44,010 bases of DNA from Candidatus Andersenbacteria bacterium RIFCSPHIGHO2_02_FULL_46_16 (GTDB taxonomy: Bacteria > Patescibacteriota > Andersenbacteria > UBA10190): contig MHHQ01000030.1 of NCBI GenBank assembly GCA_001817065.1, forward strand, positions 1-44,010, read 5' to 3'. The notes under the pieces were generated by a model. It searched no databases, was not told where the DNA came from, and worked only from the letters and a program-made list of their open reading frames with translations. Positions 7,778 through 16,666 of this stretch are shown piece by piece; position 1 is the first letter of the stretch; each line of letters starts with the position of its first letter. The translations under genes and the position numbers were made by a program.

Positions 7778-7820
7778 ATTAGACAAAAAATTGAGATTTA
7801 ATCATTGATAACTTATATTT

Positions 7821-8348
7821 ATGGCTCTTACCAGACAGCAAAAAGAGGACATTGTTTCAATAACGCAAGACCAGCTGGGTAGCGCTACATCATTTGTCAT
7901 GATTACATTTGACCAACTCACCGTGGTCGAAATTAACCAACTGCGCGACAAATTACACGCGGTCGGTGGTCGTTTGCGCATAGTGCCCAAGCGGTTGCTG
8001 AAAATCATTTTGCAGCAAATCAAACTTGATTTTGACCCGCTAAGTCTGGTCGGACAAGTCGCCGTGGCGTGGGCCGATGACGCGGTTGCTCCAGCCAAGA
8101 TATTGAATGACTTCGCGAAGAAGAACAAAGAGAAAATACAGTTAATGAGCGGGTCGCTTGAAGGCAACCTACTCACTATTGAGCAAGTTAAAGCTTTAGC
8201 CACCCTGCCTTCCCGCGAGCAATTGCTTAGTCAGCTTGTCAGTGTGCTGACTGGTCCGGCCCGTGGGTTGGTAACAGTCTTGTCAGGTGTGCAGCGCAAT
8301 TTTGTCCAGGTTCTGCAAGCTATAGCTGATAAAAAGACTCCTCAATAG
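7821..8348 (+). CDS. rplJ: ribosomal protein L10 (uL10)
   Basis: A protein of 175 residues. It forms the base of the ribosomal stalk, binding 23S rRNA and carrying L7/L12 dimers on its C-terminal helix. The family start is clear (MALTRQQKEDIV, then VMITFDQLTVVEINQLRDKL), as are GGRLRIVPKRLLKIIL and the C-terminal helices ending VQVLQAIADKK. The order rplJ-rplL is the usual one. No SD precedes it. Expression is probably controlled by the L10 leader and attenuator upstream. Confidence 0.95.
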   Translation: MALTRQQKEDIVSITQDQLGSATSFVMITFDQLTVVEINQLRDKLHAVGGRLRIVPKRLLKIILQQIKLDFDPLSLVGQVAVAWADDAVAPAKILNDFAKKNKEKIQLMSGSLEGNLLTIEQVKALATLPSREQLLSQLVSVLTGPARGLVTVLSGVQRNFVQVLQAIADKKTPQ

Positions 8349-8397
8349 ACCATTCAATCGTATGTATTTATAAATTTATCAATTAATATCTAAAACT

Positions 8398-8856
8398 ATG
8401 ACAAAAGAAAAAGATAATGGTCAAGAAAAAGACGATACAAAACCAGCCGACAGCCCAGCAGAGGCTGTAGAAGTACCTAAGAAATTCGTCAAGTTGGTCG
8501 AAGAAGTTTCCAGCATGTCTGTGCTTGAATTATCCGCGCTCGTTAAAGTGCTGGAAAAAGAATTTGGTGTATCAGCCGCAGCTCCGGTAACCGTTATGGC
8601 CGCCAATGGGGGAGATAGCGCTAGCAGTGAGGCCGCTCCCGTGAAAACCTCATTTAACATCGTCATTACCAATTCCGGTGCGCAGAAGATCGCTGTTATC
8701 AAGGCAGTCCGCGCCATTACTGAAATTGGCTTAAAAGACGCTAAAGACTTAGTGGATAAAACACCCGCCACTATTAAGGAGAACGTGCCGACAGCTGACG
8801 CTGAAGAAATGAAAAAGAAACTGGAAGAGGCTGGCGCTACCATCGAACTGCAATAA
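8398..8856 (+). CDS. rplL: ribosomal protein L7/L12 (bL12)
   Basis: A protein of 152 residues, longer than the usual 120-130 because of a charged N-terminal extension of about 25 residues rich in Lys, Glu and Asp. The dimerising N-domain ([20 protein letters not shown]), a short Ala-rich hinge, and the factor-binding C-domain ([20 protein letters not shown], then [17 protein letters not shown]) are all present. It recruits translation GTPases to the stalk. It lies 49 bases after rplJ and is closed by the terminator at 8875. Confidence 0.96.
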   Translation: MTKEKDNGQEKDDTKPADSPAEAVEVPKKFVKLVEEVSSMSVLELSALVKVLEKEFGVSAAAPVTVMAANGGDSASSEAAPVKTSFNIVITNSGAQKIAVIKAVRAITEIGLKDAKDLVDKTPATIKENVPTADAEEMKKKLEEAGATIELQ

Positions 8857-8874
8857 TCCCGTCCCACCTTTCCT

Positions 8875-8906
8875 GCGACCGCGTGCGACCCACGCGGTTG
8901 CTTTGT
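8875..8906 (+). terminator. terminator of rplJL
   Basis: GCGACCGCGTG (8875-8885) pairs with CACGCGGTTGC (8891-8901) with one G-U pair and a five-base loop, followed by TTTGTT. A strong stem with a weak T tail. Confidence 0.7.
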
Positions 8907-8940
8907 TATAGAAACTAATTACCCGGTAAAAAAAGCTTCA

Positions 8941-8949
8941 TGCTACAAT
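8941..8949 (+). promoter_or_regulatory. extended -10 promoter of the Clp unit
   Basis: TG at 8941-8942, one base, then TACAAT (8944-8949), nine bases before the ATG at 8959. An almost leaderless transcript is expected. Confidence 0.45.
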
Positions 8950-8958
8950 GTAACCATC

Positions 8959-9330
8959 ATGCTGATTGATTATTTACATTGGCAATTTGTTCTCAGCCCA
9001 AATTGGTTTATCAAACTCCTCTGGAATCTTGAGCGAGCTAGTGTTCGCTTCTTTTCTATCAGCCTGATGCTGCGCACGTTACTGTCCTACTGGCACAAAG
9101 ATGCAATGGCCTTTACTGGCGGAAGCCTCGGTAAGCTAGCCACGATTATCCTGTGGAATACTATTTCACGCCTGATTGGTCTTATTATTCGTTCGGCCGT
9201 CATTGCTATCTGGCTTGTTATTCAAGTTATTTTCATACCATTGTCACTGATTACTTTGGTGGCCCTTCTTCTTTGGCCTTTATTAGTCATCGTCGGATTA
9301 GCCATCGGCTTATCTTTACTGCTTGTTTGA
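8959..9330 (+). CDS. small membrane protein coupled to the Clp-like ATPase
   Basis: A protein of 123 residues with hydrophobic helices mainly in the C-terminal half (about residues 60-122, two long segments) and an amphipathic N-terminal part. No recognised domain. Its TGA stop lies eight bases before the ATG of the membrane-anchored Clp-like protein, so the two are probably translated together and may form a membrane complex. That partnership is inference from gene order. Confidence 0.6.
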   Translation: MLIDYLHWQFVLSPNWFIKLLWNLERASVRFFSISLMLRTLLSYWHKDAMAFTGGSLGKLATIILWNTISRLIGLIIRSAVIAIWLVIQVIFIPLSLITLVALLLWPLLVIVGLAIGLSLLLV

Positions 9331-9337
9331 AATCACT

Positions 9338-11812
9338 ATGAAGTTTCAATTCAATTTTTCCTCACGACGCTCAGCGGTTAAGTCTTACTTAGCTCTAACT
9401 TCCTGGTGGTACGAGGCAGCACTCTTTTCCTTCTTGGTAACTACTGTTCTCGGGTGGTCAACCCTATTCTTCATTTCCGCTCACATAATACTAGTTGGTT
9501 TAACCATCATCGCCACCTCAATTGGCGCTGGTCTATTAAATTTATGGTTATTTGCGAGAACCTATTATAGTAATCAGCCTATTGCCATCACCGTTAAAGA
9601 GGCACTTGGTAGAGCCTCCGTTAATTTTCCTAACTTAATCTCCTTTGATTTTCTCGTGACTCTTTATTTAAGCACTGGATTTATTCTAAATCGTGACAGT
9701 CTGCTGCAAGCCATTAGGCAATTAATTAGCTCGCCGCATAATTTTTCCTTCCTCAGTCGTTTGCAGATCAATAAAGCTAAATTAGCTGCGGCCATCGAGC
9801 AATCAGTCTGGCCTAAACTAACCTGGTCTGATTTTGCCAGCCGCACGATGAAAGTAGCTAATAAACTAAAATCTGATCAGATTGAACCCGCCCATGCGTT
9901 AGGCGCTCTTCTTATGCATCCGGCCATTAAGTCACAACTGCGCTCAGTTGGTCTGGTTGAAGAAGACATTCTATTTACGGCGTGGTGGCAAACCGAACTT
10001 CGTCGCGTCATAGAATTCAAGCGGCGCTGGTGGGACGAAAGACACCTATTGGCCTTCTCCGGCATCGGTTTATCTTGGGCATCCGGCTTCACACCTTTTG
10101 TTGATCGTTTTACTCGTTTCCCGCGTGGCAGTTTCTGGGATAGCGTATTATACGGACATGAGGGTAAGCTAAATGACATCATCAACACGCTTGCTCGTCA
10201 ACGGCAAAGCAACGTGTTGCTAGTTGGCGATCCTGGCGTAGGGCGCTTAGGTATCGTGCGGCAATTGGCTTGGCTGATACAAACCTCGCAAGCTCACGCC
10301 GCGCTCATTGGTCAGCGTGTTCTCTATGTCAACGCCGGCGAATTGATCGCGCAAGGAACAACCGGAGCTAGCCAAATGTCATTAATTACCCGCGCACTAA
10401 ACGAGATGGAACGGGCTGGCAATATCATCGTCATTATCGACGGCTTAAACGCTGTCTTGGGAGAAACAGGTGAACAGCGAATCAATTTAACCGACATTCT
10501 CATGCCCTTCTTAGCGTCTGCCACCGTACGAGTTATTGTTCTCACTTCTTCCGACGATTATCACCTTCGCCTTAAGTCCAATGAGGAAATCATTCAATTT
10601 TTTGAGGTTGTCCAGGTACCTAGTCTTTCTCCCGACGCCACGCTGCGGCGCTTAGCCTTAACCATCCAGAAAATTGAACGCCAGGCTCATCTATTTGTCC
10701 CGTATTTGACCTTGCGTGCTCTGGTTCAAGATACCGTCTCCATTCTGCCACATATACCATTTCCTGAACGAGCTTATGATTTTCTGGAAGAGGCAATTGT
10801 GCTGGCGCAGAACCGCCACGATAAAACCCTGTTGCCGGAGCATGTTGAACAAAGCATCTCGCGTAAAATCGGTGTCAACCTTGGCCAACTGCGAGGCCGC
10901 GAAAGAGAACAGCTGCTTAACTTAGAAGAAATCATGCATCGCCGCATGGTCAACCAAGACAATGCCATAAAGACATTAACTCACGCCATAATTAGAGCCC
11001 GTACCGAAGTTCGAAGCATCAAACGACCGATTGGGGCTTTCTTGTTTCTCGGTCCGACCGGTGTCGGTAAAACAGAAACCGCTAAAACGCTGGCTGAGTC
11101 ATATTTTGGCAGTGAAGATCACATGGTTCGGCTCGACATGTCTGAATTTCAGGGAACGGACAGTGTCGGTCGGCTGATCGGCAGCGCCAATCAACCAGTA
11201 GGCCGATTAACCTCGTTGATTGCCGATCACCCCTTTACCGTCCTTCTCTTGGACGAGTTTGAAAAAGCCTCATCAGAGGCGCACCAATTATTCTTGCAGG
11301 TATTTGATGAGGGTAACATAACAGATATTGCCGGTCGGCAATTCTCCTTTTTGCACACGATCATTATCGCCACCAGCAACGCCGGTGCCGAACTGATCTG
11401 GCAATCGGTGAAGGATGGCCACGTTCCTCCTAAGTTCGAGGAAACTCTCAAAAACCATATCCTTAGCCAAAATATTTTGCGGCCTGAGCTGCTCAATCGT
11501 TTCGATGCTGTTATCACTTATTCGCCACTGAGCATGGATCATATCCGGCAAATTGCTGCCTTGATGCTGCGTAGCCTAAACAAACGACTGGACGCTGAGC
11601 ATGGCGTGACTATTGTCATCACACCAGAACTAATCGAATTCTTAGTCTCGATTGGTTATCATCCTGAATTTGGCGCTAGACCTATGAATCGGGCTATTCA
11701 AGATACTGTGGAATTTGCTGTTGCTCAAAAGATTCTTCAGGGCAGTATTCAACCAGGTCAGCAAGTGACACTGATACCGGCTGAGTTATCCGCCCTAACT
11801 AGAAAGAGTTAG
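9338..11812 (+). CDS. membrane-anchored Clp-family AAA+ protein with degenerate first ATPase site
   Basis: A protein of 824 residues. The N-terminus holds hydrophobic segments (about residues 20-75), not the usual soluble Clp N-domain start. A Clp-N-like helical region follows (near EPAHALGALLMHP), then two AAA+ modules. Module 1 is degenerate: Walker A is GDPGVGRLG (297-305), with Arg and Leu where Lys and Thr belong, and Walker B reads VIIDGLNAV with Gly for the catalytic Glu. Module 2 is intact: GPTGVGKTETA (K578), LLLDEFEKA, TSNAGAE, and the C-terminal small domain (ILRPELLNRFD, GARPMNRAI). No ClpP-docking loop was recognised. It is likely an unfoldase or disaggregase at the membrane. ATG at 9338 is chosen over TTG at 9323. 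Confidence 0.85.
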   Translation: MKFQFNFSSRRSAVKSYLALTSWWYEAALFSFLVTTVLGWSTLFFISAHIILVGLTIIATSIGAGLLNLWLFARTYYSNQPIAITVKEALGRASVNFPNLISFDFLVTLYLSTGFILNRDSLLQAIRQLISSPHNFSFLSRLQINKAKLAAAIEQSVWPKLTWSDFASRTMKVANKLKSDQIEPAHALGALLMHPAIKSQLRSVGLVEEDILFTAWWQTELRRVIEFKRRWWDERHLLAFSGIGLSWASGFTPFVDRFTRFPRGSFWDSVLYGHEGKLNDIINTLARQRQSNVLLVGDPGVGRLGIVRQLAWLIQTSQAHAALIGQRVLYVNAGELIAQGTTGASQMSLITRALNEMERAGNIIVIIDGLNAVLGETGEQRINLTDILMPFLASATVRVIVLTSSDDYHLRLKSNEEIIQFFEVVQVPSLSPDATLRRLALTIQKIERQAHLFVPYLTLRALVQDTVSILPHIPFPERAYDFLEEAIVLAQNRHDKTLLPEHVEQSISRKIGVNLGQLRGREREQLLNLEEIMHRRMVNQDNAIKTLTHAIIRARTEVRSIKRPIGAFLFLGPTGVGKTETAKTLAESYFGSEDHMVRLDMSEFQGTDSVGRLIGSANQPVGRLTSLIADHPFTVLLLDEFEKASSEAHQLFLQVFDEGNITDIAGRQFSFLHTIIIATSNAGAELIWQSVKDGHVPPKFEETLKNHILSQNILRPELLNRFDAVITYSPLSMDHIRQIAALMLRSLNKRLDAEHGVTIVITPELIEFLVSIGYHPEFGARPMNRAIQDTVEFAVAQKILQGSIQPGQQVTLIPAELSALTRKS

Positions 11813-11899
11813 TTGATCAGCTCCTGGTATTTACAGGTTATACAAACACCCGCCTTTTGCCGAGCAAAACCAACCAACACTCAAAATAACATCTACCGT

Positions 11900-14119
11900 T
11901 TATTCCTCCAAAGAGATGACTAATATTTTTGTCCCGTCTAATACATATAGCTTAAGTTCGTCCTCGCTAACCGCAATGTCCTTGACATTCGATTCCTCTC
12001 CCAGGAATACTTGTCTCATCAAGTGACCAACTGTATCCCAGATCACCACTCGTTTGTTAACCGGGTCTAAAACGTATATATGGCGCAGATTCTCATTAAT
12101 CTCCAGGGACGCTTGATCTGAGACCTTGGGTTCCACTTGCTCCATTTCAAAATCCACTTCTTCGCCCTTCAGTAACTTCCTGATCACTCCATCGCTATGC
12201 AGAGTGTAAACATAGCCATCGACGCCCATATCAATAACATTGTTACGCGGGAAGGTTGTGCTGGTTACCCATGGATTACCGCCGCTGTAGCCGCGCAAAG
12301 TTTTGCTATAACCGTAAATATTGCCCATGGCGCTGTCGTACAAATAAACCCTGTTACCAAACGTTGCCACTGCCACCACGACCGATTGTTCGGACGGCAT
12401 TTGCACCTCCTGCTTTTGCAGCACCTCCGTCTTAATGTCGTATATCGCAAGGCCTGGTTCATCCGTGGCCAAGACTAAGTTCTTGTCTGCCTCCTGTGTC
12501 GAGCCGACTGTGAAAAAACCGATGCCGCTTGTATTCTTGCTTACCTTTTCTACCGCTCCATTTTCGCCGACTCGCACGATGACATTGCTGGCGGCATCAA
12601 AACTATACAAGGCCCCGTTAACGTAAAATATCTTAGTTGGTGCTTGATTTGTAATCACTGTCCCTAAATCACCGACGATTGTAGTCTCCTCTTGGGCTAC
12701 CCTCGTTACCTTATCCAGCCGGTCCTGGACAGCAGTAATCCCCGCCGCCAACTCCGCTACCTGCTCTCGGTACAACCCAGACAGCTGTACCCGATCGATT
12801 AATTGTTTAGCGTCAGCCAGGAGTGTTCGTGCTTGATCTCTGTTATCGTAGATTAGCGCTGTTTCGGCTGCTTCTTTCTTAGTTCTTGCTTCGTGTAAAA
12901 ATTCACTCGCTTGTTGTATCTGTTCATCCGCGGTTCTTTTTTGTTGCAGCAAGACCACACTTATACCTAATAAAATAGTTAACAGCACAGCGGTGACACC
13001 AAATATTTTACTGCTGCGGGGCAGTTTGCGCACACTGACAATTATTGCCCTGAGCAAATTACTGGCTACGACCTTCCATCCTGCGCTTCGCATAGTCAAC
13101 CATTTTCCTTTGCTGCCGGTTTCCCTGCCCAAACTATTTTTGTTGAAGTTCTTATTTTTCAGCGACTGCACACTGCGACCGGCCGTCTTGGACACATTAA
13201 ACAATGCTTTCCCGCTACGGCGTGAACCCTCTTTTACGTACGGCCAGATGACTTGTTTTGTTTGTTTTCCAGCGTACACTGCCAACCTGCCAATTAATAA
13301 TATTACCTTTTTGCCGATCGATCGGCTGATTATCAAGGGCTTTCGTGGGGATAATCCTGCGCCCACCGATATCGGTTGACGGTTAGTCATCGCTGATACG
13401 GTCCGCCTTTGCCCTCCGGTTTGGTCTGGTGACATTGCAATCACTACTACTGCCACCGGCAGTGGTCGCTTCTGGTCTTCGAACAACTGTCTTAATTGCA
13501 TTGCAATGGTTTCTGCTGATTGATCAGCGACGAAACGAACTAGATCATCACTGCGGTAAACCTGATCAAAATTACTGGTGCCAATGAATATTACGTCGCG
13601 TTCATTCACGAGTCCGCTGGCCACCGAAGAAAATGTTCTAAGTGGATCCAAGATAGGGGAGTGAGACATGCCAACTGACAGTAAAGTCAGCTTTTGAGCA
13701 CGGGACAATAGAACAATACCTTCGCCGGCCGTACTCACATGTAGGGTCATGTGTGGTACTTCATTGTTTTCCCCAACATGCTTGTTCGCTTCTGCTAATG
13801 CCGCAACAGACACATGAAACGACCCCATCCATTCACGCACACCCTGCTCCACTAAATCATGCAATATTAAATTAGCCTGATGTAAGGCTGACTCGAAACT
13901 GGCTAGCACCCCTCGGGCCGGATCACGATAATATTCTCGCTGCAAAGATTGAACCACCGTGTCAACGATTTCTTTGCCAGCGTAGTCCATTTTTTCTGTC
14001 TCCGCCACTGCATACAACCAGCCTAATTTAGCCTCACCGCTGGCTGGCTCGAATATAAAAGTATCACCCACAACGCGGGATCCATCAAACAACACTAATT
14101 CATCGGCATCTGGTACCAT
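11900..14119 (-). CDS. PP2C-like (probably inactive) protein with transmembrane helix and beta-propeller
   Basis: A protein of 739 residues. Residues about 1-230 follow the PP2C/PPM layout, but the metal-binding Asp motifs are replaced: AVAETEKMDYAG stands where DG-x-GG is expected, and GTSNFDQVYRSDDL where SDGL is expected. A Lys-rich linker leads to one transmembrane helix (about 368-390). A helical, coiled-coil-like segment follows (EFLHEARTKKEAAETALIY), then an extracytoplasmic region of repeated beta blades to the C-terminus, probably a six-bladed propeller. It resembles a transmembrane sensor with a pseudo-phosphatase inside. ATG at 14119 has a -10 box eight bases upstream; the longer frame to 14239 does not look protein-like. 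Confidence 0.75.
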   Translation of the reverse strand: MVPDADELVLFDGSRVVGDTFIFEPASGEAKLGWLYAVAETEKMDYAGKEIVDTVVQSLQREYYRDPARGVLASFESALHQANLILHDLVEQGVREWMGSFHVSVAALAEANKHVGENNEVPHMTLHVSTAGEGIVLLSRAQKLTLLSVGMSHSPILDPLRTFSSVASGLVNERDVIFIGTSNFDQVYRSDDLVRFVADQSAETIAMQLRQLFEDQKRPLPVAVVVIAMSPDQTGGQRRTVSAMTNRQPISVGAGLSPRKPLIISRSIGKKVILLIGRLAVYAGKQTKQVIWPYVKEGSRRSGKALFNVSKTAGRSVQSLKNKNFNKNSLGRETGSKGKWLTMRSAGWKVVASNLLRAIIVSVRKLPRSSKIFGVTAVLLTILLGISVVLLQQKRTADEQIQQASEFLHEARTKKEAAETALIYDNRDQARTLLADAKQLIDRVQLSGLYREQVAELAAGITAVQDRLDKVTRVAQEETTIVGDLGTVITNQAPTKIFYVNGALYSFDAASNVIVRVGENGAVEKVSKNTSGIGFFTVGSTQEADKNLVLATDEPGLAIYDIKTEVLQKQEVQMPSEQSVVVAVATFGNRVYLYDSAMGNIYGYSKTLRGYSGGNPWVTSTTFPRNNVIDMGVDGYVYTLHSDGVIRKLLKGEEVDFEMEQVEPKVSDQASLEINENLRHIYVLDPVNKRVVIWDTVGHLMRQVFLGEESNVKDIAVSEDELKLYVLDGTKILVISLEE

Positions 14120-14126
14120 GATTGTT

Positions 14127-14132
14127 AGTATA
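14127..14132 (-). promoter_or_regulatory. -10 box of the PP2C-like gene
   Basis: TATACT on the minus strand, seven bases before the ATG at 14119, consistent with leaderless initiation. The -35 region is weak. Confidence 0.4.
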
Positions 14133-14241
14133 GAAGCTGTACGACAATTTATAAAACGGCTTATTAGTTTTGCTTTTCTGTTATGCTTCAGCCATATTTG
14201 TATGAATGTATGTTTGCTGTATTTCCACACCTGTCGCATAG

Positions 14242-14269
14242 TTGCAGTCGAATAACTTTGTGTTAAGCT
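14242..14269 (+). promoter_or_regulatory. promoter of the winged-helix gene
   Basis: TTGCAG (14242-14247), a 16-base spacer, TG-T-TAAGCT (-10 at 14264-14269), then eight bases to the ATG at 14278. Again nearly leaderless. Confidence 0.4.
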
Positions 14270-14277
14270 ATCTTTTT

Positions 14278-14901
14278 ATGTCAACTAAACCATTTCCTTT
14301 AGAAAAACTATTTGGCTCCCGCACCCGAGTGAAGGTAATTACACTATTTACTACTGGTATTAGCCGCCCCTACTATGTGAGAGAAATATCTCGCGCTGTT
14401 AATGAACGGTTAAACGCTGTCCGTCGCGAGTTAGATATATTAATGAAAATTGGCATGCTCAACTCATACGAGAGCAAACGCCGCAAATATTACACCTTAA
14501 AGCCCGACTTTGTTTTGAATAAAGAACTCACCTCGATCATGGCAAAAGCTGGTCCTCTGATCGAAGATAGCTTATTCAAAAACATTGAAAAACTTGGTGA
14601 TGTGCAGTTTGCGTGTGCGACTGGCATCTTCACCCAGTCCGAAAACTCGCCGACTGATCTCTTTATTATTGGCACCATCGACGAACAAAAACTTAAATAT
14701 TTTGCCCGTCTGATCGAACATCAAATTGGTCATGAAATCACCTACACGCCTATCACGCTTAATGAGTATCGTTATCGGCGAAACTTTAATGACATGTTCC
14801 TGCGCCAAATATTTACCAACCCCTATACTGTGATTATCAATCACCTAGAGGGTGATTTACGGCCAGAAACCAACACCCGGCATCAGGCAGCTCTCGTTTA
14901 G
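14278..14901 (+). CDS. winged-helix transcriptional regulator with nucleotidyltransferase-like C-domain
   Basis: A protein of 207 residues. The N-terminal 85 residues form a winged helix (EKLFGSRTRVKVITLFTTG, then YYVREISRAVNERLNAVRREL). The remainder (from about residue 95) has the alternating pattern of a nucleotidyltransferase-like fold (TDLFIIGTIDEQKLKYFARLI, then RRNFNDMFLRQIF), as in CPR proteins annotated as ArsR-like or transcriptional regulators with such a domain. No clear catalytic G-S-x(n)-D-x-D pair is seen, so it may be a ligand or DNA sensor. It diverges from the PP2C-like gene across a shared promoter region of about 160 bases. Confidence 0.65.
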   Translation: MSTKPFPLEKLFGSRTRVKVITLFTTGISRPYYVREISRAVNERLNAVRRELDILMKIGMLNSYESKRRKYYTLKPDFVLNKELTSIMAKAGPLIEDSLFKNIEKLGDVQFACATGIFTQSENSPTDLFIIGTIDEQKLKYFARLIEHQIGHEITYTPITLNEYRYRRNFNDMFLRQIFTNPYTVIINHLEGDLRPETNTRHQAALV

Positions 14902-15065
14902 CCAGTCTAACTTCAGATCGCTCGATGGAATTGCGCCCCCATCCCGACTGCCCTCCAGCTAGACTAAATAGTTATTAGTCGGTATAAATATTACCAAGGA
15001 TAAAGGTAAGCATTGCCTTTCTTCTCATCTCACTAGCGAAATTTATCATTTATGCCAGCTCACGC

Positions 15066-15137
15066 GGGTGCATAGCTCAGCGGTAGAGCGCTACGTTCAC
15101 ATCGTAGAGGCCGAAAGTTCGATCCTTTCTGCACCCA
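15066..15137 (+). tRNA. tRNA-Val (CAC)
   Basis: The acceptor arms GGGTGCA and TGCACCC pair perfectly. D arm GCTC/GAGC, anticodon stem CTACG/CGTAG with loop TTCACAT (anticodon CAC), and T arm GAAAG/CTTTC with TTCGATC are all present. The 3' CCA is not encoded. The 164 bases before it (14902-15065) hold only a GACTAA/TTAGTC inverted repeat and no gene that I can see. Confidence 0.95.
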
Positions 15138-15183
15138 CTTCTGATCAAGTATTGATGTGTATTCATATTATTATTCCTTCTGC

Positions 15184-15210
15184 TTGACTGTGCTTGTTAA
15201 GTGCTATCAT
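15184..15210 (+). promoter_or_regulatory. promoter of the membrane protein-sortase pair
   Basis: TTGACT (15184-15189), a 15-base spacer, TATCAT (15205-15210) with an upstream TG (extended -10). This supports the ATG at 15230, since an earlier TTG at 15194 would lie before the start of transcription. Confidence 0.45.
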
Positions 15211-15229
15211 TCCCAGCTATTCTGACCAC

Positions 15230-15850
15230 ATGAGAGATCCCGCTGACATTTATACCCGACAGGGGACACCCGTCACAATCGTGGCTACTCGCATTGCCTA
15301 CTTATTCTATTTTCTTTTTGCTTTATGGACTCTGAAGTCCGATCGTTTTCCGTATTCGAACTTGCATTTCGTCTGGTTGGTCTATCTGATAGTCCTGTAT
15401 TTAATAGCGGAAAGGATCTATGCGTTATTCCTGCAGCAGGGGATTGACTTAAAGTTTTCCTTTCCGCTGTTATTTGCCATTTATTGTCTAACTCTGGTCG
15501 GACTTACCTTGGGCGGGCAAGAGAGGCTACCCCTGTTAAATCGTACTGAACATTTTGCCAGCTTTGTCTTACTGGCTTTTATTGTTTGGGTCTTCTTTAC
15601 CAAATATCTGCCGCAGAATGTCTGGCATGACCACCCGTACTACACTAGTCTATTAGTGCTGTCTGTAACCTCCTTACTAGGGGTCGGCAACGAATTAGTG
15701 GAACTAATAATGGACAGTCTGTTTGGCACAAAACTGATTGGTCCCAACCTTGATACCTCGCTCGATCTATTCATGAATACTTTAGGTAGCGGTCTTTACT
15801 TAGCTGTACGCCAAATACTTGGATCGGCCCAGCAGGAACATATAATTTAA
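15230..15850 (+). CDS. polytopic membrane protein, VanZ/DUF2238-like
   Basis: A protein of 206 residues with about six hydrophobic helices. Polar residues placed within them include NRTEHFASF, GVGNELVELIMD and NLDTSLDLFMNTLG, a spacing of Glu and Asp like that in VanZ/DUF2238-type membrane proteins. Enzymatic function is unproven. It lies 16 bases upstream of a sortase and is probably co-transcribed with it. Confidence 0.6.
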   Translation: MRDPADIYTRQGTPVTIVATRIAYLFYFLFALWTLKSDRFPYSNLHFVWLVYLIVLYLIAERIYALFLQQGIDLKFSFPLLFAIYCLTLVGLTLGGQERLPLLNRTEHFASFVLLAFIVWVFFTKYLPQNVWHDHPYYTSLLVLSVTSLLGVGNELVELIMDSLFGTKLIGPNLDTSLDLFMNTLGSGLYLAVRQILGSAQQEHII

Positions 15851-15866
15851 TTGCCCATCCATTGTT

Positions 15867-16472
15867 GTGAATAAACTACTTGTTTATCTCCTCGTCTTTT
15901 TTGTCGGTGTTGTAATTTTCCTTACCGGATTACTACTCGGTGTATACTATCACACCGAGTTTACCGTTCTTTGGCTTAACCAATTTTCCTCATCTATCCC
16001 AACACCGAGCACGACGCCACCACCCCTAGATTTAAGTGTCTCGTCAGTTATTCGTCTGCCCACGCTGCCGGACCCAATTCCTATCATTTATAGCGATACA
16101 CTTGATGAGTCCACTATTCAACAACACTTAAAACAAGGCGCGGTTGTCCTTCCTTTGGGTACAGCTTTTGGCGAACCAGGCAACGTTGTCGTCACTGCTC
16201 ACAGCAGTGGCACCGAAGCCTTTGGGCCTTATCGTTTTGCCTTTTCCCAGCTGTCGGAATTAACTGTTGGTTCAACCTTCTCCATCGCTACTCCCGCAGC
16301 TAACTATAATTATCGGGTATACACTAAGGAAATTGTTTGGCCGCATGAAGTAGACAAGCTTCCTCAAGGCGATCGATCGACTGTTACTCTCGTTACCTGC
16401 TGGCCTCTTTGGACCAATTTCCAAAGGCTATTAGTTCACTCCGAACTGACTAGCGTAGATTACAAGTTGTAA
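15867..16472 (+). CDS. second sortase-family protein
   Basis: A protein of 201 residues (GTG start) with an N-terminal transmembrane helix (about residues 5-27), a Ser/Thr/Pro linker, and a sortase domain with His in TAHSSG, Cys in LVTCWPLW, and Arg after FQ. It is a shorter paralogue of the sortase at 2135. Sortases covalently attach surface proteins. Its terminator at 16596 overlaps the MraZ boxes of the division cluster. Confidence 0.88.
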   Translation: MNKLLVYLLVFFVGVVIFLTGLLLGVYYHTEFTVLWLNQFSSSIPTPSTTPPPLDLSVSSVIRLPTLPDPIPIIYSDTLDESTIQQHLKQGAVVLPLGTAFGEPGNVVVTAHSSGTEAFGPYRFAFSQLSELTVGSTFSIATPAANYNYRVYTKEIVWPHEVDKLPQGDRSTVTLVTCWPLWTNFQRLLVHSELTSVDYKL

Positions 16473-16545
16473 TCGTTCCGGTTCACTCCGAACCAAGGTA
16501 GACAACGCAGTATTGTGGATAAGTCGTGTCTTTTTGTGTTGTGAT

Positions 16546-16600
16546 GTGGGATTATAAGTAGTATTGTGGAAATGCGTGGAAAACAGTGGGGAAAAGTGGG
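16546..16600 (+). promoter_or_regulatory. MraZ-box array upstream of mraZ
   Basis: GTGG(A/G) begins at 16546, 16566, 16576, 16586 and 16596. The last four lie at an exact 10-base period, and the first is two periods away. This matches the known MraZ operator form (TGGGN repeats separated by five bases). It is the expected autoregulatory site of the dcw cluster. Confidence 0.65.
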
Positions 16601-16646
16601 GCACCCCTGTGGAAAAGGCAATCTGTGGGGGTGCCCCACTTTTTTT
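16596..16646 (+). terminator. terminator of the sortase unit, sharing a MraZ box
   Basis: GTGGGGCACCCC (16596-16607) and GGGGTGCCCCAC (16628-16639) form a perfect 12-bp stem with a 20-base loop and seven T. The 5' arm includes the last MraZ box. Confidence 0.85.
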
Positions 16647-16666
16647 ACCCGCAAACATCCTGAACT

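Noticed and set aside
9323-9337. TTG start for the Clp-like gene
   Set aside because: It would overlap the upstream gene, and an ATG follows 15 bases later at 9338.
16514-16522. Perfect DnaA box (TGTGGATAA), considered as an origin
   Set aside because: Only one perfect copy, in a GTGG-rich region better explained by MraZ boxes; no AT-rich unwinding element and no dnaA or dnaN nearby.
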